Source: Arthrobacter gallicola
GTDB taxonomy: Bacteria > Actinomycetota > Actinomycetes > Actinomycetales > Micrococcaceae
Direction of reading: 5' to 3'
Length of the DNA stretch: 64,000 bases
Assembly: GCF_014836775.1 (NCBI RefSeq)
Contig: NZ_JACSQD010000001.1
Span: 234,255-298,254, forward strand
The translations under genes and the position numbers were made by a program. The first letter of the stretch is position 1. Each line of letters begins with the position of its first letter. Positions 34,229-41,680 of this stretch are shown in pieces. A model generated the notes under the pieces. That model was not told the DNA's origin. It saw nothing but the letters and a program-made list of their open reading frames with translations, and did not search any database.

Positions 34229-35917
34229 GTGGGTGAAGAATCTGCACACGTTCGTGAGCCGGGCACGTTGACCATGCCAGATGCTCTGTGGGACCGGACG
34301 AAGTCAACGTCGGTGGTGATCACGCCATTGGCAGCGCAAGCGGTCGTCGGCAGGGCGGCAGTTGATGCAGCCGCACTGGCGTTGGGCATATCGCCACGCC
34401 AGGTCTACGTGCTAATCAAACGCCATCGCAGCGGGTCTGGGTTGCTGACGGATTTGGCCCCGGGCCGCTCCTCGGGAGGCAAAGGAACCGCGCGTCTGTT
34501 GGACGAGGTCGAAGACCTCATCCGCGAGATCGTGCGGAAGCAGTTCCTGACCCGGCAGAAGCGGACCTTGGCGGCGGTGTATCGCGACATCGCTGCAGCG
34601 TGCCGCGAACGACAGCTCCCTGTCCCGGCCCGGAACACGGTCGAGCGGCGAATCCGGGCGCTGAATCCAGTTGAGGTAGGCCGGCGCAGGGGTGGTGCCA
34701 ATGCGGTACGGCCGTTGCAGTCAGCTGGGGACGAGGTGCCGGCGATCGGCACAGTTTTGGAACAGGTGCAGGTCGATCACACGGTCATTGACGTCATCGT
34801 CGTGGACGAACGGGAGCGCCAGCCGATCGGCCGCCCTTATCTGACTGTCGCGATCGATGTCTACAGCCGATGCATTATTGGCATGGTCGTGACTCTGGAG
34901 GCTCCCTCGGCAGTGTCGGTCGGGCTGTGCCTGGCGCATGCCAGCACTGACAAAAGGCCATGGCTTGAAAGTTTGGCTATTGAGGCGCAGTGGCCCATGA
35001 GCGGGAAGCCGAAGCAGCTGCACCTGGATAACGCCAGCGAATTCAAGAGCGAGGCGCTCCGGCGAGGATGCGAGCAACACGGTATCGAGCTGGCCTACCG
35101 CCCGCCGGGCCGGCCTCACTATGGTGGGATCGTGGAACGGGTGATTGGCACCGCGATGCAGCAAATCCATGAACTCCCCGGAACCACCTTTTCCAATCCC
35201 ATTGAACGGGGCCGGTATGACTCGGACCGGAAGGCTGCGCTGACGCTGCGAGAGCTGGAGAAATGGATGACCCTCGCCATGACCAGCTACCACGGCACCA
35301 TCCACAGCACCTTGGCGCAGACTCCCAGCGGTCGGTGGGCAGAAGGAGTGGCGGCTCAGGGGCTGCCGGCGGTTGCCTCGAACCCGACAGCGTTCCTGGT
35401 TGACTTCCTTCCCGTCGTGCGCCGCACCCTGACGCGGACGGGATTCGTCATCGACCACGTCCACTATTTCTCGAATGCGCTGAAGCCTTGGATCAGCCGG
35501 CGCGACACGCTTGGACCGTTTCTGATCCGTCGGGACCCCCGGGACATCAGCCGAATCTGGGTGCTGGAACCAGAGGGGGTTCATTATGTGGAGGTTCCTT
35601 ACCGGACGATGGCGAACCCGTCTGTGAGCCTATGGGAGCACAGGCATGCCTTGGCGCGGCTACACGAGCGAGGCATAGCGCAAGTGGATGAGGCGGCGTT
35701 GTTCCGCACGATCGAGCAGATGCGAGAGATCGCGACTACTGCGTCGAAGACCACGCGTCGCATGCGACGCGACGCCGAGCGCCGCAATGTAGCGACGACG
35801 CGACGCGCCGGGGTGCCAGCCCCTTCACTCCCGCTGGAAGCCGCTGCTGATCAGGCGCCGGACACGGTCTCGGACGCGGCCAGAGTGGCGCGATTCGATC
35901 AGATCGAGCAGTGGTGA
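34229..35917 (+). CDS. tniA: TniA transposase (DDE integrase core)
   Basis: About 562 residues from GTG 34229, chosen because GGGAGG sits seven bases upstream; TTG 34187 and ATG 34274 are alternatives. An N-terminal helix-turn-helix region (ALGISPRQVYVLIKRHRSG) is followed by the integrase core with DDE residues in VQVDHTVIDV (Asp183), LHLDNASEFKS (Asp267) and YGGIVERVIG (Glu303), then a Mu-type C-terminal domain (FLIRRDPRDISRIWV). The tail after residue 500 is basic and helical and may contact TniB. The stop overlaps the tniB start. Confidence 0.95.
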   Translation: MGEESAHVREPGTLTMPDALWDRTKSTSVVITPLAAQAVVGRAAVDAAALALGISPRQVYVLIKRHRSGSGLLTDLAPGRSSGGKGTARLLDEVEDLIREIVRKQFLTRQKRTLAAVYRDIAAACRERQLPVPARNTVERRIRALNPVEVGRRRGGANAVRPLQSAGDEVPAIGTVLEQVQVDHTVIDVIVVDERERQPIGRPYLTVAIDVYSRCIIGMVVTLEAPSAVSVGLCLAHASTDKRPWLESLAIEAQWPMSGKPKQLHLDNASEFKSEALRRGCEQHGIELAYRPPGRPHYGGIVERVIGTAMQQIHELPGTTFSNPIERGRYDSDRKAALTLRELEKWMTLAMTSYHGTIHSTLAQTPSGRWAEGVAAQGLPAVASNPTAFLVDFLPVVRRTLTRTGFVIDHVHYFSNALKPWISRRDTLGPFLIRRDPRDISRIWVLEPEGVHYVEVPYRTMANPSVSLWEHRHALARLHERGIAQVDEAALFRTIEQMREIATTASKTTRRMRRDAERRNVATTRRAGVPAPSLPLEAAADQAPDTVSDAARVARFDQIEQW

Positions 35918-36828
35918 CCATGCCCGAGTACGAGGCACCCGAGTTGTCCCACCTGCACCCGAGCATGCGGGACGCGGCCCGTTTGCCTGCGAACGAACGG
36001 GTTGAACTGATCCGGGCCGACCGGTGGATCGGCTACCCACGCGCGGTGGAGGCGGTGGCCCGCCTGGAGACCCTGCTGTGCTGGCCGGACAAACAGCGAA
36101 TGCCGAACCTGTTGTTGATCGGGCCGACGAACAATGGCAAGTCGATGATCGTGGAAAAGTTTCGTCGGGGGCACCTGCCTGTGACCGAGGCAAACCGGGA
36201 AAGCACTCCGGTGTTGTGCGTGCAGATGCCGTCCGAGCCGTCCGTGTTGCGCTTCTACATCGCGCTCCTGGCAGCGCTGGGTGCGCCTCTTCAGCCACGC
36301 CGGCGTCTGGCTGACGTGGAGCAGATCTCGCTGAAGCTGCTGCGTTCAACGGGAGTGCGGATGCTTGTCATCGACGAGCTGCACAATGTCCTCGCCGGGC
36401 AGGGCAACAGCCGCCGGGAGTTCCTCAACCTCCTGCGATTCCTGGGCAACGAGCTGCGCATGCCGATCATCGGCGTCGGAACACGGGAAGCGTATCTTGC
36501 GGTCAGATCCGATGATCAGTTGGAGAACAGGTTCGAACCCATCGTCCTTCCCCTGTGGAATATGGGTGAGGACACCCTGTCGTTGTTGGCCAGCTTCGCC
36601 GTAGCCCTGCCGCTGCAGCGCCCCTCGGACATCGCCACCTCCGATATGGCGCAGTATTTGCTAACCCGAAGCGAGGGAACCATTGGCGAACTCACCCGCC
36701 TCTTGACGACCGCGGCGATCGCCGCCGTTGAAAGCGGGGAAGAATGCATCAATCGCCGCACCCTGGCCATGGCCGACTATGCAGGACCCGCCGAACGGCG
36801 GCGCTTGTTCGAACGCGAACTAATGTGA
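35914..36828 (+). CDS. tniB: TniB transposition ATPase
   Basis: A protein of about 304 residues of the AAA type, related to MuB and TnsC. Walker A is GPTNNGKS and Walker B is RMLVIDELHNVLAG. The sensor region VGTREAYLAV and the C-terminal EGTIGELTRLLTTAA are typical of TniB. GTG 35914 overlaps the tniA stop as GTGA; GTG 35911 and ATG 35920 are also possible. It should help TniA select targets. Confidence 0.95.
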   Translation: MTMPEYEAPELSHLHPSMRDAARLPANERVELIRADRWIGYPRAVEAVARLETLLCWPDKQRMPNLLLIGPTNNGKSMIVEKFRRGHLPVTEANRESTPVLCVQMPSEPSVLRFYIALLAALGAPLQPRRRLADVEQISLKLLRSTGVRMLVIDELHNVLAGQGNSRREFLNLLRFLGNELRMPIIGVGTREAYLAVRSDDQLENRFEPIVLPLWNMGEDTLSLLASFAVALPLQRPSDIATSDMAQYLLTRSEGTIGELTRLLTTAAIAAVESGEECINRRTLAMADYAGPAERRRLFERELM

Positions 36829-38009
36829 GACCGCCGGAACGCTGGCCTCTGCACCCGGCTCCAGTGGAAATGGAATCGTTGTCTTCTTGGTTGCGGCGGA
36901 TTGCCTCTAGCTATGACATGCACTCCTACGAGCTCCTCGAACACGGACTTGGCCAAAGGGAACTGAGCGACCCCGAGCTGGATCTGGACCCGCCGAGGGA
37001 TCTGCTTGAAGAGCTCGCCAAGCGCACCGGTCTTGATCAACACCGCGTGATTGCTATGACCATGGCCGGATGGGTGCCATGGCTCGTTGACAGCCTCAGC
37101 CCTGCGCCCGGCGCTTACGAAACCTATGTGCACCAGCTCTCCGTGCTCCTGCCACCGAAGCGGCGCAATATCTACGCCCCGCAGAAGTGGGTGCCATGGC
37201 TGTCGGTCACCGGGGCGCGGCGGGGATGCCCGGACTGCCTGGCATCAAGCCCGGCGATACTGCTCTTCTGGCAATTGCCGCTCATGGCCAGCTGCCTGGT
37301 ACACGGGCGCCGGCTCGAAACCTACGAAGGGCACCCTCCTGATTTCAGTCTGTGGGCAACTCCCGCCCATGACCAGCGGCCGCTGCCGGAGTCGCTGTCC
37401 CTCATGGACAGGCGCACGTGGCAGGCGATAACCACTGGCTTCGTGGACCTGCCCCGATATCCGGTTCACGCCAGCATCTGGTTCCGGCTGCTGCGGACCA
37501 TCCTGGACGAACTCACCACAGCCCAGGGACGATATGGGCGGCAACTGGACGATGTGCGTCGTGTCTGGGAACACTGCGGTCACCCGTTCAGGGCCGGCCT
37601 GTATTCGTGGCAGCCGTTCGAGACCCTCCACTGGCCCGTCCAGCAGCAGCTGCTCGAAGCGGCCGCCGCCGCGATGGAACTGATTGAAGCCGGCGCACTG
37701 ACCGCGCTGGGAACCTCCGCGTACCTCCTGCGACCGGAACCGGACCCCCGGATCAGCGACGGAACCCCACGTGGACCACTGACAGCAACCGCTCAGGAGA
37801 AGCGGACCCTCGATGAGCTCTGGAAGCAGGCAACGGATGCACTGGAAGTCTGCATCGCAGCAGCCAAAGTAAACCCAGTCGTCGCGCAGCCGCTCTACGA
37901 TTTCGCACGGTATGGATGCCGGAGTGAAGAATCCGTGCGCAGTCTCCGGCAAACCTTCGCCGAGCTTCAGATACCCCTGGACTTCTTGTCACAAACAGAG
38001 AATCAGTAG
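36825..38009 (+). CDS. tniQ: TniQ transposition protein
   Basis: About 394 residues from GTG 36825, which overlaps the tniB stop (GTGA); a longer open frame from 36744 lies inside tniB. The family pattern is RWPLHPAPVEMESLSSWLRRIA at the N-terminus, a YAPQKWVPWL segment, and a zinc-finger-like RGCPDC ... MASCLVHGRRL. In Tn5053 and CRISPR-linked Tn7-like systems TniQ helps target-site recognition. The length is normal. Confidence 0.94.
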   Translation: MRPPERWPLHPAPVEMESLSSWLRRIASSYDMHSYELLEHGLGQRELSDPELDLDPPRDLLEELAKRTGLDQHRVIAMTMAGWVPWLVDSLSPAPGAYETYVHQLSVLLPPKRRNIYAPQKWVPWLSVTGARRGCPDCLASSPAILLFWQLPLMASCLVHGRRLETYEGHPPDFSLWATPAHDQRPLPESLSLMDRRTWQAITTGFVDLPRYPVHASIWFRLLRTILDELTTAQGRYGRQLDDVRRVWEHCGHPFRAGLYSWQPFETLHWPVQQQLLEAAAAAMELIEAGALTALGTSAYLLRPEPDPRISDGTPRGPLTATAQEKRTLDELWKQATDALEVCIAAAKVNPVVAQPLYDFARYGCRSEESVRSLRQTFAELQIPLDFLSQTENQ

Positions 38010-38039
38010 CCCTTTGCATGACTTAGAATAAATAACGCG

Positions 38040-38091
38040 TTAAGTGACATATTTCGATTCCGGGCCGATCTGGAATCAGACTGTCACTTAA
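38040..38091. promoter_or_regulatory. res site candidate for the TniR resolvase
   Basis: It lies between tniQ and tniR, where Tn5053 elements keep res. TTAAGTGACA (38040-38049) and TGTCACTTAA (38082-38091) form a perfect 10-bp inverted repeat; a nested GATTCC/GGAATC pair is at 38056-38061 and 38072-38077. It is the only AT-rich patch in this part of the element and may also hold the tniR promoter. Confidence 0.7.
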
Positions 38092-38113
38092 ACGAACGTA
38101 TAAATGATGAGGG

Positions 38114-38734
38114 GTGACGGCTGTGCTCGTTGGATATATGCGCGTCTCAAAGACGGACGGGTCACAGACTACGGACCTGCAGCGCGACGCACTCCTGGCC
38201 GCCGGCGTCGGTGCCGACTCCCTCTACGACGAACGTGCCTCCGGGAAGAAGGACGACAGGCCCGAGCTGGCTGCCTGCCTCAAGGCCTTGCGCCACGGCG
38301 ACACCCTCATAGTCTGGAAACTGGACCGGCTCGGCCGGGACCTGCGCCACCTGGTCAACATCGTCCACGACCTCACCGAACGAGGCATCGGACTCAAAGT
38401 CCTCACCGGTCAGGGTGCGGCCATCGACACCACCACCGCTTCCGGGAAGCTTGTCTTCGGGATCTTCGCCGCCCTGGCCGAATTTGAACGCGAACTCATC
38501 TCCGAACGCACCCTGGCCGGGCTAGCCTCCGCCCGGGTCCGCGGCCGTAACGGCGGACGCCCCTACAAGATGACCCCGGCGAAACTCAGGCTCGCCATGG
38601 CGTCCATGGGCAAACCAGGAACCAGGGTCAGCGACCTCTGCGCCGAACTCGGCGTCACCCGCCAAACCCTCTACCGCCACGTCTCGCCCACCGGGGAACT
38701 GCGCCCCGACGGTGAAAAGCTCCTCTCACGGTAG
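38114..38734 (+). CDS. tniR: TniR serine resolvase
   Basis: The 206-residue serine recombinase has catalytic Ser12 in GYMRVSKTDGSQ, ERASGKKDDRPEL, and KLDRLGRDLRHL with the active arginines. The C-terminal DNA-binding helix-turn-helix is RVSDLCAELGVTRQTLYRH. It resolves cointegrates at res. Start GTG 38114. It completes the tniABQR module. Confidence 0.95.
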   Translation: MTAVLVGYMRVSKTDGSQTTDLQRDALLAAGVGADSLYDERASGKKDDRPELAACLKALRHGDTLIVWKLDRLGRDLRHLVNIVHDLTERGIGLKVLTGQGAAIDTTTASGKLVFGIFAALAEFERELISERTLAGLASARVRGRNGGRPYKMTPAKLRLAMASMGKPGTRVSDLCAELGVTRQTLYRHVSPTGELRPDGEKLLSR

Positions 38735-38992
38735 TGCGTCCGTTTGTCGCACCCGCACCGGGCAGTTTCTCAGGCGGGTCATACGGGAATCATTCGGAGC
38801 CGTCATGACACGGGTCTCCTAAATCAGCAGCAAGGCCACGGGGGACGGCCCGAAGCTGTAGCGATGGGGGACTGGCTTGCGGACGCTAGGCCGTCCTTGC
38901 TGTCCGGTGGTACTCCGTCCCTTCATTGCACTTGTGGGAGTTGCCAATGCAGAACGGGGCATTCGAGACCAGCCCCCTGCACTTAATTCTTC
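38735..38992. other. Intergenic region inside the transposon
   Basis: About 260 bases without a supported gene. It marks the boundary between the tni module and the cargo. A short CGTCATGACACGGG resembles a terminus but has no matching duplication and was rejected as an end. Confidence 0.4.
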
Positions 38993-39211
38993 GTGATCAA
39001 AGCTGGCAGGATGGCTAGCAGGAGGGGCAACGGACGCAGGGTCCTGCCTTCCAGCGGGAGGCTGGATATTTTGGGAACAAGAGAAGGGCTTCGGCTGCTC
39101 GCAGCCGTCGATCTGGAGTTGAAGGAAGCCCGGCGTTGGATGCAGAGCCCGAAGGTGGCCATAGGACGCTTGGCTAAGGCCCACAATCGGCTCGAAGAGC
39201 TGATCCGGTGA
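38993..39211 (+). CDS. Possible small hypothetical protein
   Basis: A 72-residue frame from GTG with a basic N-terminus and a helical, charged C-terminus (LAAVDLELKEARRWMQ, AIGRLAKAHNRLEELIR). No family and no clear ribosome site. An opposite-strand frame covers the same DNA. Confidence 0.3.
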   Translation: MIKAGRMASRRGNGRRVLPSSGRLDILGTREGLRLLAAVDLELKEARRWMQSPKVAIGRLAKAHNRLEELIR

Positions 39212-39338
39212 CGCCGTGCCCCCGCAGCCTCGCTGACGTCCTTGGTGCTTGCGTCCGGGGCGGAGGCGGTGATCGCAGCGGACAGTGGATGGGTGCTGTG
39301 CTGCTCCAGGTCTCGTGTAGTCACCGGGCTGGCGGGCT

Positions 39339-39365
39339 TTATCAATCATCGCTTGTTAACGATAA
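39339..39365. promoter_or_regulatory. Operator candidate of the CmtR-like sensor
   Basis: An inverted repeat TTATC (39339-39343) / GATAA (39361-39365) encloses ATCG..CGAT around GTTAA. It ends 10 bases before the sensor's ATG, a position typical of ArsR/SmtB-family self-regulation. The lack of a ribosome site suggests a leaderless or nearly leaderless message. Confidence 0.5.
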
Positions 39366-39374
39366 GATCGGCGC

Positions 39375-39722
39375 ATGACGATTGATACTTGTTTGACGGA
39401 TGCCGGGCCCGCCGTGGCCCTGTTCAATTCACTGGCAGACCCAACACGGCTGGCTATCATCCAGCACCTGCTCCAAGGAGAGCACCGGGTCACCGACCTG
39501 GTTGAACACCTGGGACTGGCACAATCCACAGTCTCAGCCCATGTTGCCTGCCTGCGCGACTGCGGCTTGGTAGAAGGACGCCCTGAAGGGCGACAGACGT
39601 ACTACTCGCTCAGCCGCCCTGAACTCATTGACGTGCTGAAATCGGCCGAGAAGCTACTCTCCGCCACCGGATACAAGGTCGCGCTGTGCGAGAACTACGG
39701 AACCTCGAAGGGAGGGAAGTAG
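39375..39722 (+). CDS. ArsR/SmtB-family metal sensor, CmtR-like
   Basis: The 115-residue repressor has a winged helix (NSLADPTRLAIIQHLLQ, then LGLAQSTVSAHVACLRDCGLV). Two cysteines four apart in the recognition helix (Cys59, Cys63 in ACLRDC) and one in the tail (Cys105 in ALCENYG) match the Cd/Pb site of mycobacterial CmtR. It probably represses itself and the transporter that follows directly. CmtR ligand chemistry is established knowledge; applying it here is inference from the cysteine positions. Confidence 0.82.
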   Translation: MTIDTCLTDAGPAVALFNSLADPTRLAIIQHLLQGEHRVTDLVEHLGLAQSTVSAHVACLRDCGLVEGRPEGRQTYYSLSRPELIDVLKSAEKLLSATGYKVALCENYGTSKGGK

Positions 39723-40364
39723 ATGGAAGCCACCGGCACACTCACCCCGGAGAGAACTGAACAGCTCACCCGCAAAGGCCTCCGACTGGCCCAGTTCACC
39801 GTCGCATACAACGTCGTTGAAGGCATCGTCGCCATAACTGCGGGACTCTTGGCCGGGCTGGTTTCCGTTATCGGCTTCGGCATCGACTCAGGCATTGAGT
39901 CGATCGCAGCCATACTAGTGGGTCTACGCTTGGCTGCACGCCTGCGGCACGGCGAGGCCGATGAAAAAAAGGAAAGAATCACCCTCAAGCTCGTCGCGGT
40001 GACTTTCTTCATCCTCGCCGCCTACGTCATCTACGAGGGTATCGCCAGCCTGATCGAAGGAGAAGCCCCCGACAGCTCGCCCCTGAGCATCGGAATCCTC
40101 GTACTTTCGGTCATCGTGATGCCCTTCCTGGCAGCCATGAAAAAGCGCGTGGGAATGGAACTTGGCGACAACCTGATTCTTGCCGATGCTGCCGAGACAC
40201 GCGTCTGCGTACTACTCAGCATCTCCACGCTCGTCGCGTTGGTCCTCTACATGCTCACCGGAGCTGCCTGGCTGGATCCGGTCGCAGGCTTCATAATCGC
40301 GGCGTTCGCCATCCACGAAGGCAAGGAAGCTTGGGAGGGTGAACTGGTCGAAGACGACGACTAG
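39723..40364 (+). CDS. CDF-type cation transporter (short form)
   Basis: A 213-residue membrane protein with six hydrophobic segments and no C-terminal cytoplasmic metal-binding domain, so shorter than standard CDF proteins. Metal-site positions in helices 2 and 5 read FGIDSGIESI and LILADAAETR, with Asp/Glu in place of the usual His/Asp. It starts directly after the sensor stop (TAG then ATG), so they form a two-gene operon. Likely exports Cd, Pb or Zn; this is inferred from the sensor type. Confidence 0.75.
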   Translation: MEATGTLTPERTEQLTRKGLRLAQFTVAYNVVEGIVAITAGLLAGLVSVIGFGIDSGIESIAAILVGLRLAARLRHGEADEKKERITLKLVAVTFFILAAYVIYEGIASLIEGEAPDSSPLSIGILVLSVIVMPFLAAMKKRVGMELGDNLILADAAETRVCVLLSISTLVALVLYMLTGAAWLDPVAGFIIAAFAIHEGKEAWEGELVEDDD

Positions 40365-40406
40365 GACCCTCTAACCTCCGCTCCCTTCAACTCATAGACA
40401 AACCAC

Positions 40407-40448
40407 AGCGGTTGAGCTGTGCAGACTAATCTGCACAGCTCAACCGCT
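40407..40448. terminator. Perfect 19-bp hairpin after the transporter
   Basis: Arms AGCGGTTGAGCTGTGCAGA and its exact complement enclose a 4-base loop. It lies between convergent units (the transporter and a remnant on the minus strand) and could stop transcription both ways. There is no T run. Each arm contains the GTGCAGA core seen at the transposon ends. Confidence 0.7.
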
Positions 40449-40466
40449 GATTCATTTCCAACTGGT

Positions 40467-40768
40467 CTATGCGGCAGCCCTGCGCCGACGCCCTCCTAAG
40501 GCAAGTGCCCCGGCTCCCGCGAACACCAGCGCGCCGCCGGCTATTTGCAGGGCGGCGTTCGCTGTCCGGGACTCCACTACTTCCCCAGCGGGAACGGTGA
40601 TCTGTACGCGCTCCCTGGCAGTTGGAGGTTCAGGGGGCAGCAGCGTTCATGGCAGGGGCGGTGTTCACCGCTGTTGTCACTGCCGGATCCGCCAGTGCGA
40701 TACCGGAGTCAGCCAGGTTCGGACCGGCACTTGTAACATGGCAAGTTTGACCCGCTTCAACTCATTTG
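40467..40768 (-). pseudogene. Remnant of a cell-surface protein with C-terminal anchor helix
   Basis: The minus strand encodes a C-terminal hydrophobic segment ending in Arg-rich residues (GALVFAGAGALALGGRRRRA), as in sortase or membrane-anchored surface proteins. Before it the frame reads TARERVQITVPAGEVVESRT. Upstream a stop interrupts that frame, while a second frame (NLADSGIALADPAVTTAV) continues the protein, implying a frameshift. No start codon or full domain remains. Confidence 0.45.
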
Positions 40769-41058
40769 CTGAGGCCCGCAAGCACATGGTCAGGCTGTTG
40801 CGCGTCGCCTGCCCAACTCGGTTATGAATGCTTCGGCGCGGACTAAATTGAGGGCGAATTTGTCCCGCTTACGTTCGGCCTCCGCTATGAACACATCGAG
40901 CCTGTCCCGGCTCGTCAGGGTGTTGTCCCGGCGTGGCCAGATTGTCGACAGTCTGGCAGCCAGACTGTCGACAATCTCAACTCAGGGACGAAAATCTTCT
41001 CCAGCGGAGGACTATGGTTGGGCGAACCGTTGATTCAATGATTCGAGGACCTCCTTGC
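40769..41058. other. Decayed or unexplained stretch before arsR
   Basis: No intact gene. On the minus strand about 60 codons (ending near 40790) read as plausible protein (RLDVFIAEAERKRDKFAL, then LVRAEAFITELGRR) but lack a start. A perfect inverted repeat lies at 40939-40977. Confidence 0.35.
40939..40977. repeat. Perfect 18-bp inverted repeat
   Basis: AGATTGTCGACAGTCTGG and its exact complement around CAG. Each arm contains the palindrome GTCGAC. It could be a recombination or replication site, or a terminator; there is no T run. Confidence 0.6.
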
Positions 41059-41403
41059 TTATTCCGATAGCAACAGGGCAGACAACAGGGCCAGTGCTGA
41101 CGGAATCACTCGGTAAAACACCCAGTTGCCCCGACGTTCGCATTCGAGCAGGCCAGCCTCACGCAAAACCTTCAGGTGATGCGAAACCGTCGGCTGAGAA
41201 AGCTCCACGGCTGCAGCCAAGTCACACACGCAACTCTCTCCCCGAGGGTGACAGGCGATTAAATTGAACAGCCGAAGCCGTGCCGGATCACCGAGCGCCT
41301 TGAACTTCTTGGCTGTTCCGGACGCTAGATCCCCCGACAGGGGTTCCTGTGTTAATGGAGGCACGGGCACATCGAAGAACTGGATAACCTGATCAATCGA
41401 CAT
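41059..41403 (-). CDS. arsR: Arsenic-responsive ArsR repressor
   Basis: A 114-residue ArsR with the arsenic-binding ESCVCDLAAAV motif (Cys58, Cys60) at the start of the recognition helix, then LSQPTVSHHLKVLREAGLL and WVFYRV. Start ATG 41403 is supported by the promoter reading just upstream; a longer open frame has no family match. It is divergent from arsA. Confidence 0.93.
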   Translation of the reverse strand: MSIDQVIQFFDVPVPPLTQEPLSGDLASGTAKKFKALGDPARLRLFNLIACHPRGESCVCDLAAAVELSQPTVSHHLKVLREAGLLECERRGNWVFYRVIPSALALLSALLLSE

Positions 41404-41410
41404 GTATCTA

Positions 41411-41439
41411 TATTGACGAACCTCGATGGAATCCGTCAA
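41411..41439 (-). promoter_or_regulatory. arsR promoter, probably leaderless
   Basis: On the minus strand, TTGACG (41434-41439) and TCAATA (41411-41416) are separated by 17 bases. The predicted transcription start falls within a base or two of the arsR ATG. The overlapping TATAGATACATG stretch resembles the TATCT/AGATA dyad of the second ars promoter and may be the ArsR site. Confidence 0.55.
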
Positions 41440-41680
41440 AATGGTGTCGCAGGTCGAGGAGCCCGGTGGACGGTGAACCGCATGGTTGGGGCATACCGGC
41501 CCGACATGATGGCCGTTGGCGGACAACGCGTTCTATGGCCTCGCAGCATGAAGTGCGACCGCCCGGACCCGCAGCCTTGGCCACATCGCGAAGAGGGACA
41601 CGCTGATTGCTCCCGTTCTGTTGGAGCATTCTGCGGGATTACGCACAGACACATGGAGGTGCAGCGGAAAGGTGACCCTG

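Noticed and set aside
38795..38815. A TCATGACACGGG stretch as the right end of the transposon just after tniR
   Set aside because: It has no match to the full 25-bp terminus and no CAAGA after it. The repeat at 52526-52550 matches at 19 of 25 positions and has the exact duplication.
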